Made by a program: the position numbers and the translations under genes. 64,000 bases of DNA from Dermatemys mawii (taxonomy: Eukaryota; Chordata; Testudines; Dermatemydidae): NCBI GenBank assembly GCA_007922305.1, contig ML677334.1:58349967-58413966 (forward strand), written 5' to 3'. Shown piece by piece: positions 36,561-49,311 of the stretch. The notes under the pieces are model-generated. The model saw nothing but the letters and a program-made list of their open reading frames with translations, made no database searches and had not been told where the DNA came from. Numbering within the stretch: the stretch's first letter is position 1; the number at the start of each line of letters is the position of its first letter.

Positions 36561-38663
36561 TAAATTAGTGTAGCCTAAATGCTGATGTAATTTGGGACAC
36601 TTGCTAATGACCCCAAGGGACTACTGCAAAAATCTAAGATCACTAGGGTCTTTACAATTACTGCAGAGAAGGTGGATGCCATAGGAGCCATTATGACAAC
36701 TCTTATGCCACCACAGAATCTCCCTTAACTGAGATCATCTTCCACGGTTGGTTATACTGTTTTCAGAGCCACTTTCTGACGCTAGCATGATACAAAACAA
36801 CCCTAACACAGGCGAGTCTCTGAACTAATGTGTCCATGTACAGAGATTATGCTGGTTCAGATTCCATTTGGGGTACTCACTGTGAATCCTGTTCAAGGCA
36901 TTCAGGTAGGTAAGGGTAGCGGGTAAATTTTCTCAAGTGGATTTTGGGCATTTTTATTACTTTTCATATGATAAATTATTTATATAGGTATAAGGAATTC
37001 TCAGTCTTTCTGAAGAGTTACACACAACCTCTGAAGCCTGTAAATCATCTTCCGAATCAACAGAAGGAAGGAATATTGTACTAAATTCAGTTCTGCTTGC
37101 AATTGTATGAAACTTCTAAAAAAAGATTTCAGTTTTTGAAGCCATTTTCCTGCAATACACATGCTGTTAATAGGTGCTGTACAGTTCTGATATAGACCCA
37201 TCTGTATTGAACGTGTAGCGACTTTGTAAATTCAACTTTTGATAGCCTTCCTTGAGAATATCTCTATTCAGCTTTGCATGTACTGTCAGAGTATTAACTT
37301 ACCTTTAGATTTGAAAGTTTGAGTATAAATACTAAAGTTCTTTTTTGTCTTGAACTCACTTGAGCTGTAATAATAAATTCTGTACTAAAGACGATACATA
37401 CTTAGTACACTGTTAGTATAATTGAAGTACAAACACAATATCTCTTATAATGTGATATATAAATATATTGATTGATTAGTTTTGATTGAGGCCAAGTTAC
37501 AATAAATATTTTTGATATTTATAAAAAGGGCATAGAGCAATGTATAGGTGCTTTTAAAATCTGTATTATATGAATATATAGAAAATAAATACATAAAATT
37601 GTAAGGTGGATGTTTTAATGGTCTCATTTTGATTTGACTGGCTAACATGCACACCGGAGTTCTCTAACTATACCTTATACTTATCAAATTAAATTGCATT
37701 ACACATTTAATGAAATCTGCACTTTGGTTTTGCCTGTGCACTCCTGCACATTTTTAACCTACAGTAGCAACAACAACCTTGGCATTAAGTGTTTACTGGG
37801 GATTAATGTCTCGTTTGGGCTTCAGCCCTGGCACAGGAGGGACCTCTTTTCCCAGTCAATAATTAATTCTCAGAAAATGTCCTGTGTTTTAACAGTTATT
37901 GCTTAAAAACACATATTATACAATGAATGGCCCAATATATTTTACCCAAGACACTCCATAAATTGACAGCATACCAGAGTTGGATTGTTTATTATTCCTC
38001 TTCAATTATGAGACTCACTAATTAGCTCTTTCTAGGCTGATCTGCAACACTGATCACCCTGTTCACATTCCTAGAAAATATTTTAAATGGACTATTTTTG
38101 TTTTTCACTGTCAATCTAATGTAAGGAGCTAGAACTTGATGAGAAAAGATTAAACAAGATAAATATGAATAGTTTGAATAAGCATCCAAAGGGAACGTAA
38201 CAGTATATATGAAAAAAGGCATAATCAAGAAAAATGGAGAGGAACTGTTCAGTTTGATAACTGGGATGAAGTAACTAGGAGAAACTAAGAACAATGGGAT
38301 GATCTTCCTGATACAAAGCTAATTAGACCATGGAGACTTCCCTCTGGTGATGGAAGCCCCATAGCTTTAAATATTTAAAACTAGATTTGACAAAAGATGG
38401 GGAAAGGAGGAAAGATAACTGCAGAAAACAATTTGGCATTGATAAACGAATGGTCTGGGTGTCCTTCTTGGTTTTTTCATCTCTAAGTACTATGAATCTA
38501 TTACAACAATGGTATACTGCAAGCAAGGCCATAATGGAATAAGCTCAGGCAAGTATTTAACCGGAGTTGTAATTTTCATGTATTTATTAAAACATATTAA
38601 GTACAGAAAATAAAGATGTTAACTACCCTGAGCAAAATATCAACTGCAGTTAGGTATTCTTAC

Positions 38664-38802
38664 CTTGTGTATATCTTTCATCCAGCTTGTTATACCTTGA
38701 AAACTGTCTGAGTTTGTGATGTCATAGACCAAAACAAATCCATGTGCTCCACGAAAATAACTAGTACTAATTGTATGGAATTGTTCCTGACCGGCAGTAT
38801 CC
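38664..38802 (-). CDS. Divergent Rab GTPase, coding exon 3
   Basis: 139 bp, phase 2 acceptor (TTCTGGTGTGTTTCAG) to phase 0 donor (AAG then GTAAGAATA). Encodes the end of Trp73 and residues 74-119. It begins [10 protein letters not shown]: the G3 motif with the catalytic Gln78 intact, but Gln80 replaces the almost invariant Arg of DTAGQER. YFRGAHG (RabF4) and LVYDIT (RabF5) follow, so all Rab family motifs are present. FHTISTSYF resembles Rab10 most among the Rabs I can recall. No stop or frameshift. Confidence 0.96.
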
Positions 38803-40272
38803 CTGAAACACACCAGAAAGGAATCACTTGGTACTGCATACATTGAAAGAGTATGGATACATTTTTTCAGTGCAACTTAAAGAATACAGCACCAATTGTG
38901 AGCTTGTTTTCTGAAGTGGAGGGGGAAATATGATAGAGAATACATGCCACAGCCACTCTGAAGGGAAAGAGCTAGCAAACTATTTCGAGCATTTCTGTTA
39001 ATATTGCTGACTGCTCTAGAACCTATTCTTAAATAATTGAAAGAAAGACAAAAAATAGGTTTTGCCTACATTAAATTTTTAACCACAGTGTAAGTAAACT
39101 TATGTAACTGCATTTGTGCAACCCTTAGTATAGTATGTTTGCTCTGGAATAAACTATGGCTTCTAATAGAGAAGTGTGCTTTGGGGTAAGCTGCAGAAAG
39201 GCAGCATTTCACATCAGTGTGGCTAAATTAGGGTAGCTACACCAATAGCTAAAACTCTATGGGTGAAGTTTTCACACCTGCTCTGGTCCCTTTGTGCTGG
39301 GTAAAGTGGTATAAAGCTGCTCTAAAATGATTGGATCAGGCTGGGGGACAATTTCCCCAGCGCAGGCACTTTAGAAGACAGATGTAATGTAGTTTTCTGA
39401 GCACCCCTTTGCAAGATCTGGCAAAGGGAGAATGTTGGGGGCAGGCTGGGGTGAGAAGTTTAAGCTGGTGCTGGGGCCATGATATGCAGAGCTGCAGAGA
39501 TTCCAGGCAGCACTATGGCCCATATAGCATCCTGGGGACGCGGCTGTAATTTAGACAGGCCTCCAGAGCTCTCTAGATTATGACAGAAATTATAGGGAAG
39601 CCCAGGATCAAGTGAATGCATAGGTAGCTCAAAAACTACCATAGCCCCTCCTCCTATTGGGCTGAGTTCTGTGCTCGCAATTTAGATAAGCAGCAAAGAA
39701 TCTTACCCTAAATGTATACAAGGACTAAAAAACTCACCAGAAAGCATCCAAGCCCTCTAGCCATTGGAGATCGAGTGGCTAGCAACTCAAAAATTGGCAA
39801 ATATCTACAGAACTCAGTACAAATAACTAGGCTCCACCACAGCTGCAACACAAAATCTCCCCTTTATTTAAAAATAAGATTATGGTTCCCAGTCACCTTG
39901 CTGGTCTTCATCCAAAATCCTAAACCTGGCCCTATGAACATATGTTTGTGGAATAATGAACTCTTAAAAGAAAAAGCCAGGAGATTTGGATTTAAAGTTT
40001 AACATTTTAATAAAGTTGTTCATATTTAGTATGAAACATAGGTTTACATTTTATCCATATGCTACAATAACTTAATGTTAAATGTTTCTAAAATAACTGT
40101 TTTTGATAAACATATACTAGCTGTTCTAAACATGGCCTCCTCACCCTAATGTAAGTTTTAATATGCTCACTAGAGTGTAAGAAGACAAGTAATCAAACCT
40201 GGACAAGATTTTGCATGGTGTACAGTTCTATAATTTAGTTGGCTTTCATTTGTGGGACAAATTATAACTCAC
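38803..40272 (-). other. Rab intron 2
   Basis: 1.47 kb, the shortest intron. No recognised repeat or exon apart from a weak MITE-like stretch around 39200-39350 with TACACC and TAGCTAC words. Confidence 0.7.
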
Positions 40273-40333
40273 CATATTTGAAGTTTCACTGTTGTATCAT
40301 TAAATGTTATTGTTTTTACTTTAAAATCAATGC
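40273..40333 (-). CDS. Divergent Rab GTPase, coding exon 2
   Basis: 61 bp between acceptor TTGTTTCTTTTAG and donor GTGAGTTATAA. It completes the split Gly53 codon, encodes IDFKVKTITFNDTTVKLQI (residues 54-72) and gives the first two bases of Trp73, so the donor is phase 2. GIDFKVKT is the RabF1 motif at switch I and KLQIW the RabF2 motif. Together with the next exon this is the interswitch region that contacts Rab effectors. Intron positions before GIDF and inside the Trp codon match those I recall for RAB8/RAB10-type genes. Confidence 0.95.
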
Positions 40334-40874
40334 CTAAAAGAAACAAGAAAATCCGTTACATATCTTGAAATAACATTTACTTCTTATGGAGACTGTTTGT
40401 AAATAAAAGTTATTTTGGGGATGTAGAGAAATGGAAGCACACCAACCAACATCAACTAAAAATTATAACAAACCACTAATTGTATATACACAGTACAGAG
40501 GTAGGGGTAGTTCTTTTTGATATACATCTGTAATTATATTGAAATTAACTATCAAACTAGTCAAAGTTCTATACTCAGTCACTCACTGTGCATGGTCAAC
40601 TTGGAAAATATAGCTACAAACCAGCATTAGCTGGCAAGTGACATGACAGCTGTTTGATGGCCCATGCACAAAACTGTCACAGTATTGGCAATTTCTGCTA
40701 AGGGAATCAGTCCCATAATAATAGTGCTGCAGTTCTGCATGGAGGTTTAGTGACAAATGCTTACATGGCATTTGCTTGCCCTATGCCATTGTTTAGCCTT
40801 TACTGCAATACTGAAAAGAAGTGTCCAGAATTACATCAACAGGATTAGACATGAATTAACTGAATTAATTAGGC

Positions 40875-42213
40875 TGTGATGGGTTGGATCACAGAGACCT
40901 CCTTGGGGCTGCCAACTGATGTTGAAAGACTACTTCTGCCCCTGCTTTCCTGCCCTGCCAGCTTGGGACTCCAAACCAAGCAGGGCTCTGAGCCAGACCT
41001 GCTAGCCTGCTGCAAATCCAGATCCAAGTCTGAACCACGTCTCCTAACAGCTGTAGGCTCAACTGAAAACAGGTTAAGAAGTGTTCCTGTCTTTAACACT
41101 CAGATGCTCAACTCCCAGTAGGGTCCAAACCCCAAATAAATCCGCTTTACCTTGTATAAAGCTTATACAGGGTAAACTCAGAAATTGTTCACCCTCTATA
41201 ACACTGATAGAGAGATATGCACAGCTGTTCCCACCCACCCTCACCCCAGGTATTAATACATTCTCTGGGTTAATTAATAAGTAAAAAGTGATTTTTTTAA
41301 ATATAGAAAGTAGGTTTTAAGTGGTTCCAAATTGTAACGGACAGAACAAAGTGAATGACCAAGTAAAATAAAATAAAATAAAACACACAAGTCTATACCT
41401 AATGCAGTAATTAGATATAGATCAGAGATGTTTCAATAAGTTTCTTTCACAGACTGGATGCCTTCCTAGTCTGGGCACAATTCTTTCCCCTAGTATAGCC
41501 CTTGTTCCAGCTCAAGTGGCAGCTAGGGGATTTCTCATGATTGCAGGCCCCTTTGTTCTGTTCCATTCCCTTATATGGCTTTGGCACAAGATGGGAATCT
41601 TTTGTCTCCCTGGGTGTCTCTCTCCCCTCCTCCCTTTTAAACTGAAAAGCACCAGGTTTAAGATGGATTTCAGTACCAGGTGACATGGTCACATGTCCTG
41701 TGAGACCCCAAGCCTCAATTCTTCCCAGCCTGACTCACAGGAAGGCCTGTCTGCAAACAGAGCCATCCACAGCCAACTGTTCTGGTTGATGGGAGCCATC
41801 AAGATTCCAAATCACCATTAATGGCCCACACGTCACATAATTATGCATGAGTCAAGCCTCAAGCTATCACAATCTACAGTACTCAGAAGTCTATGCGTAT
41901 TATATTCTTAATATGTCTATGATATCAATTAAAAGTATCATTAATAATTGTTATCATAGACTATCAATTTTAAAACAGAAAAACTTCCAAAACACAGACA
42001 TATTGTTTACAATAGGCCCTCAGAATTATATTTCATATTTCTAGTTTCAGATACAAGAGTGATACATTTATACAAAGGACGACCACATTCAGTAGATTAT
42101 AAACTTTGTAATGATACCTTACAAGAGACCTTCTGCATGAAGCATATTTTAGCTACATTATATTCACACTCATCAGCATGTTTTCATAAAATCATATAGA
42201 GTGCAACATCACA
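40875..42213 (+). mobile_element. Solo-LTR-like unit, about 1.34 kb
   Basis: Starts TGTGATGGGTTGGATCACAG and ends GAGTGCAACATCACA, so TG...CA with the short inverted pair TGTGATG/CATCACA. Flanks TAGGC and TAGGT match at four of five positions, compatible with an old 5-bp duplication. Contains an AAAAT microsatellite (41365-41384). Resembles a very common turtle repeat from memory. Open frames in both directions are without domains. Confidence 0.6.
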
Positions 42214-42869
42214 TAGGTACAAAGATAAGCAGACATGCATTCAAGTTCAAGTAAACACCATACCTCTATACTACCATTCCATCTAAATGTCTATGCCTCA
42301 AAATCCAACTGATAGGATAGAATAGCTACTGAAACCTATTTTGAACCTAGTAATATTGCAGTATAGTAATGACTCTGCAGCTATTATACTGTTTTCCTCT
42401 CTATAACTTATCTAGTTTTTCATTACCTATACTATCACAATAGCACCCAAAATAGGTGCCAGACAAATGTATGGGAGAATGAATTTTTTGCCTTGAAAAG
42501 TTTACAATCCAATAAAAATGAAACTCTAATTATCACACTGGAGTCTGCTGTCTCCTGAAGTATGAAGGTCCAAAATAAAAAGACTGTCTAATTCCCTGCA
42601 GTTACACAACTTTTTCAATGACTTTAGCAGTGAAATTTTAAAGAAAATTTTTTAAATGAGTTTCAGTCTCCAAATGCAATATCCACTGAAAAACCCCTTC
42701 ATTCTGTTCATTCATTACAAGCCAACTAGGAGAATACCTTAACGGGCAAAAGGGTATGTATTTCAGTCACACGAGCTCAGCTGAATTAGGTTGAGCAGCC
42801 CTCTTAAAATGCAGGTTAACATGTCTCAGATTGTGTTAGGTGGGCATGTTGTACTCTAGGCTTCTCACT

Positions 42870-43610
42870 CAGTGAGTGGCTCCCAAACTTTAACAACCTG
42901 TGAACCCCTTTCACTAAAAAGTCAAGTCTTGCAAACCCCACTCCTAAAACTGAGTATTTCTAGGGATTTTCTCCTTTACCTGACTATAAATTATAAGAGC
43001 AGTGATCTTGGAAATATAATATTTCTTTTTGTGACATGCTTATTACACACTATTAATTATTATTTATCATTACAGTATTTTGATTACATTATGCAAATAG
43101 AAACACTCTTCTAAGATCTCACTTTCATAGCTTGTATCACTTTGAATTGTTGTAAGACAAGGCTCCTATGTTTCATCAAGGAGTATCGGATTTGAAACAG
43201 CATGAAGGTGTTTACGAAGCCAACTCAAATAGTTCCTCCTACACAAGCATTCAGGTCTTGAGTAGTCCAGGCAAACAACACATGTTACAACAAAGCCTAA
43301 ACTTGTTCTTCATAATCATTTTAAAAACAATACTAGCTGCCTATTTAATTTTAAAAACAGCAAAAATATCCACCTCCCTTCCCATTTCTTATAAGGAGTC
43401 TTGAAGTTGAAATCTCAGTGTGATAGACATGCTTGCTTTGATCTGCTTAGCTCTTGGAAGTCCAGGGGCTCTGGGCTGCTGGCTCCGGGCTGCCCTGGGT
43501 CCCTAAGGCCAGCTCTGTCCACCATTAGGGATTTTTTTCCTGAGAACCCCCTGTAACATTTTGCGAACCTCCAGGAGTTCACATACCCCAGTTTGGGAAC
43601 CACTTCACTA
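42870..43610. mobile_element. hAT-like non-autonomous element, about 740 bp
   Basis: Left CAGTGAGTGGCTCCCAAACT, reverse complement of the right end TAGTGAAGTGGTTCCCAAAC. Interior AT-rich, with no transposase frame. Longer than the other hAT MITEs here. Confidence 0.75.
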
Positions 43611-44810
43611 AGTTAAAACATATCTAGCTAACACGACTTCAGATGTGTCAGTCTACATCTCAATGGGGCTTTTCAACTGTGTTTAAACTAATTTGAATGG
43701 GCTAGCACAACTGAAAAAGTACACCCTTTTTGCATGTCAAGAAAAGTCAATAATGTGTTAAAGTGTAATAAAGAGATGTTATAATGGACATCAGTGAACC
43801 TGGGAACCAGAGTGCAATTCTGGTTTTGATGCTACCATAATACAGATAAATAAATACCTTGCACCATAAAAGGATAACTTTATGAAGAGAGATTATACTA
43901 CATTTCAAACCCTAGAGAACACCTTTAACTGCATGTTATCTTACTTAATGCTCATGAAGCTATCAGAACCTATAGTACTCAGTAGTTTATGCGTACTATA
44001 TTCTTGACCTGTTGTACCACAGTTTCTTTGTTTTTCAGAAGTAAAATCAGCAGTATCTTTAGACTGTCTTGGAAGAATAGCCTTAATAGTCTGTCTTCTA
44101 TAGTCTTCAATTTGTATATTTCTTTTTACCCCTTAGCTATGGGCTAATAGCCATGATTCTAGAAATCTCTCTCAACTTCGATGATTCCAAAAGAGAACAA
44201 AACTGTCCTTTGTAATTTTCCTTAAATAACTCTTCTCTGATAGAAAAGGAACATGAAAAACAACAGGTTTGTGGTTTCTATTCTGGTGAAATCTGTGTAT
44301 TAGACAGAGGGGAAGCTTCTTTATGTGATCATTTAATACATGGTAAGCTTGGGTGTGAATCTATCCTGGACTAGCCTGCTGTGCACCAATAGTTCCTTGG
44401 GGTGTGCGACTGGTAGTATACTAAATGTTCATGTAGACAAGTTTTAAACTTTCATTTAAAATCAAAAATAAGACTCTAGCTATTATGGTTGCTAAAGTAA
44501 CTTCAAAAATATGACCCAGTGTAAAGAATGCACTGACATCTATATACATTTGCAGAACCTGAAACCATAGCTCCAAGAGATATGATCTGTACCATTCATC
44601 TCAATGGAACACAGATATCAATGACAATAGTTTAAGCCAACACTGTTAACTCGCTGCTCACTACACCATAAAAAAAAGGAAAGAGACGATCACACTGTTA
44701 AGATATACAAACACTATCTACTGTGAGTGACAGCTCAGTTTGACACCACCTGTAAGTGGGATTGGGAGATACCACAACTCCCTCTTTCTCCCCAAATCAA
44801 GAAGCCAATG

Positions 44811-45241
44811 AAGGGTCTCCAAACAACGGCCCAGGGGCCAGATCTGGCCCACAGTGTCGATTTGTCCGGCCCCCCAGCACCAGCTGAGCAGACATGTGGA
44901 GAAGCTGCCGCTGCCCCCTCATGCGAGCTGCTGCTGGCGGCCCCATGTGCGGAGGGATGAGTGACCCCCCCCGGTGCAGGGGCAGGGTCATGGCAGCAGC
45001 TTGGCTGGAGGAACAAAGGGGTGAGTGCCCCTGCAATGCAGCCAGAGGAGCAAAGGGGAGGTGGGTCGCGGCAGAGGCTGGAGGAGCAAAGGGGGTGGGG
45101 GGATGCGGCAGCGGCATGGCTGGAGGAACAAAGGTGGGGATCACGGCAGTGACTGGAGGAGCAATGGGGGGGGGCAGCGGCCCGCAAAGCCCCTTCAAAA
45201 ATCTAATATGGCCCTCGTCTCAAAAAGTTTGGAGACCCCTG
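44811..45241. mobile_element. hAT-type MITE (GGTCTCCAAAC), near 8-bp duplication
   Basis: Left AAGGGTCTCCAAAC, right GTTTGGAGACCCCTG. Flanks AGCCAATG (44803-44810) and AGCCAAGC (45242-45249). The interior has tandem GGAGGAACAAAGGGG / GGAGGAGCAAAGGGG units at 45000-45170, giving long open frames on both strands (44735-45424) with repetitive Gly/Arg or Cys/Ser composition; these are not genes. Confidence 0.82.
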
Positions 45242-47249
45242 AGCCAAGCTAAAGAAACACTGCAGAGCCCAGTGGAACACGATCCTGCGCAAGGGGGAGC
45301 CAATATCAAGAGCTCAGAAGGACCCAAGAGCTTCATTGAGGGGAAGCCAAGCCCAGCAGAGCCAATGGGAGTAATCAGACTCCAGTCCATGGTTGTATTG
45401 GAACATCTGCATACTCTACTGTGAGCAGCATGTCATGTATGTGGAGCTTATTTTATGGATAGAGCATGGAGGAGTACCATCTCACTTCCCCATCAATCTG
45501 GTCTGGAGGTTTATAAGAGAATGCTAGTCACACCCCTGACAATGGAAAGATTGCTGAATTTCAATTATTGCCCGACAAACACAAAGATATGTTTTTTCAA
45601 AAGCCCTTCCTTTCAATTAATGTTTGATGATTCTGTTATCAAGTTTACTGTGCAGCAAGAGGATAGAAAAATAACCCAGTCTATCAAAGGGATGATGATA
45701 TATCAATAAGGAACTTTCATTTTATAAATTGGAAAGATTAACAATGTTAGGAAGCTTTTGGGTTTTCTTATGGTTTTAACTGGACAACATATTTGACTGT
45801 GTAAAGATAAAATACCAATATTCTTCTGCCTTTTACCTAAAATCTAAATGTTTCAATGCAAGTGCTCAGAAAAATCAACAATTTGATATTAGAATCATCA
45901 TTTTGATTCCTACTTGAACCTCACTGCCTATCTCCTCTATCAAAGACAAGCATTCACAAAAGTGCAATAAAATGGCAAAATACCACAACATTTCCCTTCC
46001 TTTAACTTCCAAATGCATCTTTTAGCAGACTTTGGGGAGACAAGCCTTCAGACCCAATATTCTACTTAGTATTAAAAGTTGGTGTTGGGGGGCAGGCTGT
46101 TTGGGTGAAGAAGTTAAAATTATTATTTGGTCTTGCCCTTGAGCAGATGAAAATTCTCACTGAAACTTTAATGGAAGGGGAAAATGAAATAATACAGTTG
46201 GCAGCTGTAATAAATTTTATATGAAACTTTCTTGAAGAAATCAGTAAAGGTGACTGAAAATATAATTTTACCCAAACATGCATACATGCTCATATCAGGC
46301 AATCTACACATTTGAAGAAAAATATTCATTCTTGCATTTCAAAGAACCACTTAAAGAATTTGGTTTAATTGTTCATTTAGCTTTCTACAGCAGAGGTTAT
46401 AGCACTTGATAGGGACATGATATGTGGTGGAGGTTTAGAAGGTCACTTTCAAAATGTTGAGTTGGGAATTCTTTAAAAAATTATAACCCAGCAAGGCAAT
46501 TCCAGCCCTACAGGAAAACAGTTTTTATTTGATATAAATTTTAATAATAAATTGACAAGAGGTTTTTTTGTATAAAAAAGGAACTAGAGAGTGCTGAATC
46601 AGACCAAAATGTAATCTAAATTAAAATAGGCATATTGACTTCTTAAGTCAACTTAAATGTATTGACCTAAAAAGGACAATGAACGTTAGTGAAAAACAGA
46701 AGTCAATATGTGCTGCATGCATGAATTGTTCATGTCTTTATATGAAGTTTCAAACAAACTTAGCAAACAGAAAAAACAACAAAGAAAAATGAAAAACATA
46801 GTGGCAAAGACAGCTCACAGATTTCAGATGGTTTTAGGCCAATGTATGGTACAATACGATCAACACAGCAAAACTAACATTGATCACCAGCCCAGAGATA
46901 AAAGTTACTGAATACAGGAGCTTGTATTTTCTTCTTTGGATTCTTCATATAAAACCCAGAATGTGATATAAACCAGACCAACTTCTAAGTGTGATTTCTA
47001 AACTCTTATGGCCATGGGGTATTTATGATTCATTCTTTCTCTATATTTAAATAATAAAGATGCCTTTTCAAGGTTCCAGGAGAACATACATAATTAAGTA
47101 TACAATTAATACAACTAAATTAAAACTCATCATCTTTAAAATAATCAGTTGCACAGAAACTCAGCCAGTCAACCACCCAAACACACTCCCTTCAGCATCT
47201 ATAATGCATACTCTCAGCCCTTTCCAAAACCCCTCTCAGTCAGGTGCCT

Positions 47250-48850
47250 TTTACAGCATGCCCAGAAATTCACCAAATTCAGGCTATTTCAGATCAAGAC
47301 AGAAAGCAAGTTCCAGAGTGTGAGAATCTTCATGGGGAATGCCCTGCCAACTATCCTGCTCTCTTATAAAGAAGGAGATACAGCCCGAACACCTCTACTT
47401 ACCATAGGTGTGGCAGTATGGCATGTGGAGAGAGACAATCCCTTAGGCCCAAGGCTGTTAAGGGCTTCATAGCCATAGCTAGAGACCAATGGGAAACCAG
47501 TGCCCCACTCAAAAAGCGATCAAAAGCATTCTGCACAAGCTTTAGTCTTCAAATGGTTTTAAATTTAAGATGCAGTCTCGTGCATCACATTGAAATATGC
47601 TAATCCTCAGGAAACAATAGCACAGATAACAGTGGCAACTCTGCATCTGAAAGAAAAGGTCATAACTTCCTGCCCAAAAAGCTGACTGGGTCACTTCTGC
47701 AATATGATTGTCAAACAGCAGTTGGGAGACTAAAGTCATCCCTAACTTGCAACACTAGTAACTAAGGGCAGATGTATTCCTTCAATCAAAGGGGGTGATA
47801 TTACTTCTGCCATCTCTTCCAGAGGCTTTTCCCAAGTCACCATCTGTCTTATCTGGGTGAGCTTCAGCTAGCTTGGTTTCATTCGTGCCCTCATCTTTAC
47901 TAGACGTTGGCTGAGGCACTGAACTTCACTGTCCAGATCAGAGTAGACAAATTTACAGTTAATCTAACAGCATACTGACGACACTACACCCCATCCCTCC
48001 TAACTGACCCATATATGAACAAGAGGGATGACAGGATGGCATCCTTCGAGACCTCACATTTGAGAGCTCTTTGAGAGGAGAAGCAATAGCCCACAACTAT
48101 CCACTAAGACCTCTCCGAAAGAAAAGAGCAAAGCCACTGAAGAGCAGCCCTATCCACTCCTGTCAGATTATGAATATGAGTCACCAACATACCATGATCG
48201 GCGGTATCGAAGGCAGCTGACAGATCTAATACCATCAGCATGGACACCTCATCATTATCTACTGCCAGCAGGAGATCACTGACTCTGTGACAAAGGCTGA
48301 TCTATATACCCAGATTGACATGGGTCATGGAGGTTAGTGGCATCTAGATAATGTTAAGAGTTGTCCGAGTACAATTTTCTCCACAGTTTTATCCAAGAAG
48401 TGGAGATGTGCTAGTGATTGGTAATTAGCAAGAGTGTCAGCATCAAGCAACGTCTTCTTGAGCAAAGGTTGCATTATTGTTTTCTTCAAAGCAATAGAAA
48501 GCCTTCTCTCTCTAAGAGAGGCGTTGATGATCTCCACAAACCAGGGACTAAGTACTTCACCAGTGGCGTTCCACAGCCAGGAAGGACATAGATCCAAAGC
48601 ACAGGCTATGAGATGAAGTTCTCGTAACACCTTCAGTACCTCAGGAAGTGTCACTGATTGAAACTCTACCAGAAAAGATGAGGCCCTTGTTCCCTCAAGA
48701 CCTTGCATTGCAAACACAGAAGCAGACAGCTTATCCCTACACTGATCAATCTTGTCTGCAAAATAACAAGCAATTTCTTTACAATGGGAGGGAATCAGAT
48801 AAGCTACCAAGTCAAGACAGTGGTTTAACTACCCAAAACAAATCTGCTAC
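47250..48850 (-). pseudogene. L2-clade LINE, reverse transcriptase fragment
   Basis: The minus frame at 48334-48810 has LDLCPSWLWNATGEVLSPW, EIINASLRERRLSIALKK, MQPLLKKTLLDADTLANYQ and LDKTVEKIVLGQL, the N-terminal reverse transcriptase blocks typical of L2-like LINEs. Farther left, about 48190-48260, reads LDLSAAFDTADHGML, the palm block in correct order. The element has frame breaks and continues as 3' sequence to about 47250. Same strand as the Rab gene, in its intron 1. Confidence 0.82.
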
Positions 48851-49129
48851 CTGAGATTTGGAAGGTTTAGAATTAACCTAAACAAGGACAAGGCTCTTGT
48901 CTTCCTGAATAAGTTTCAATGGAGTTAATTAGCAACAAATCCATTTGTAGGCCAGTCCTAAATGTATCAGCTACTATGGGGAGAGGAAACCTATTCCTCA
49001 AAAGTCTACAGCAGGACTTAAAAATCTAATTCCTGAAATCTTCTGCTACTGCTTCTAGGGCGAGGAGAGGAGAAGGAAGGAGAGCATCCGATACCTTGGG
49101 AAATAGAATGATCCAAACGTTAGGAAACT

Positions 49130-49310
49130 AGCTTAGGACTTTAAAGGCCTGGGTTCAAGTCTCTGCTCTACCACATCCTTACTGTGAGATCTTGGGCTAG
49201 TCACTTGGCTTCTCTGTGCCATCTGTAAAATGGGGATTATAGTACCTCCCTACCTCAAACAGGTAAGTAAGACAGTGAGCCTTTTAGATACTAAGGGAAT
49301 GAGGGCCACA
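49130..49310 (+). repeat. MIR SINE
   Basis: Has the MIR core and 3' words: GGCCTGGGTTCAAGTCTCTG, ACTGTGAGATCTTGGGCTAG, TCACTTGGCTTCTCTGTGCC, ATCTGTAAAATGGGGATTAT. Full core, next to a pogo-like element. Confidence 0.85.
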
Positions 49311-49311
49311 G

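Larger units (their letters stand above)
32887..38663 (-). other. Rab intron 3
   Basis: 5.8 kb. Holds a 77-bp repeat fragment beside exon 4 (32947-33023), MITEs at 33457-33767 and 34345-34620, a 27-bp tandem duplication at 35237-35290, an L2-like 3' scrap around 35410-35480 and a DIRS-like recombinase relic at 36040-36560. The remainder, 36600-38660, is AT-rich with nothing recognised. Confidence 0.75.

Noticed and set aside
44735..45424. Open frames of 133-176 codons on both strands
   Set aside because: They lie in a hAT MITE with tandem GGAGGAACAAAGGGG-type units; the peptides are repetitive.
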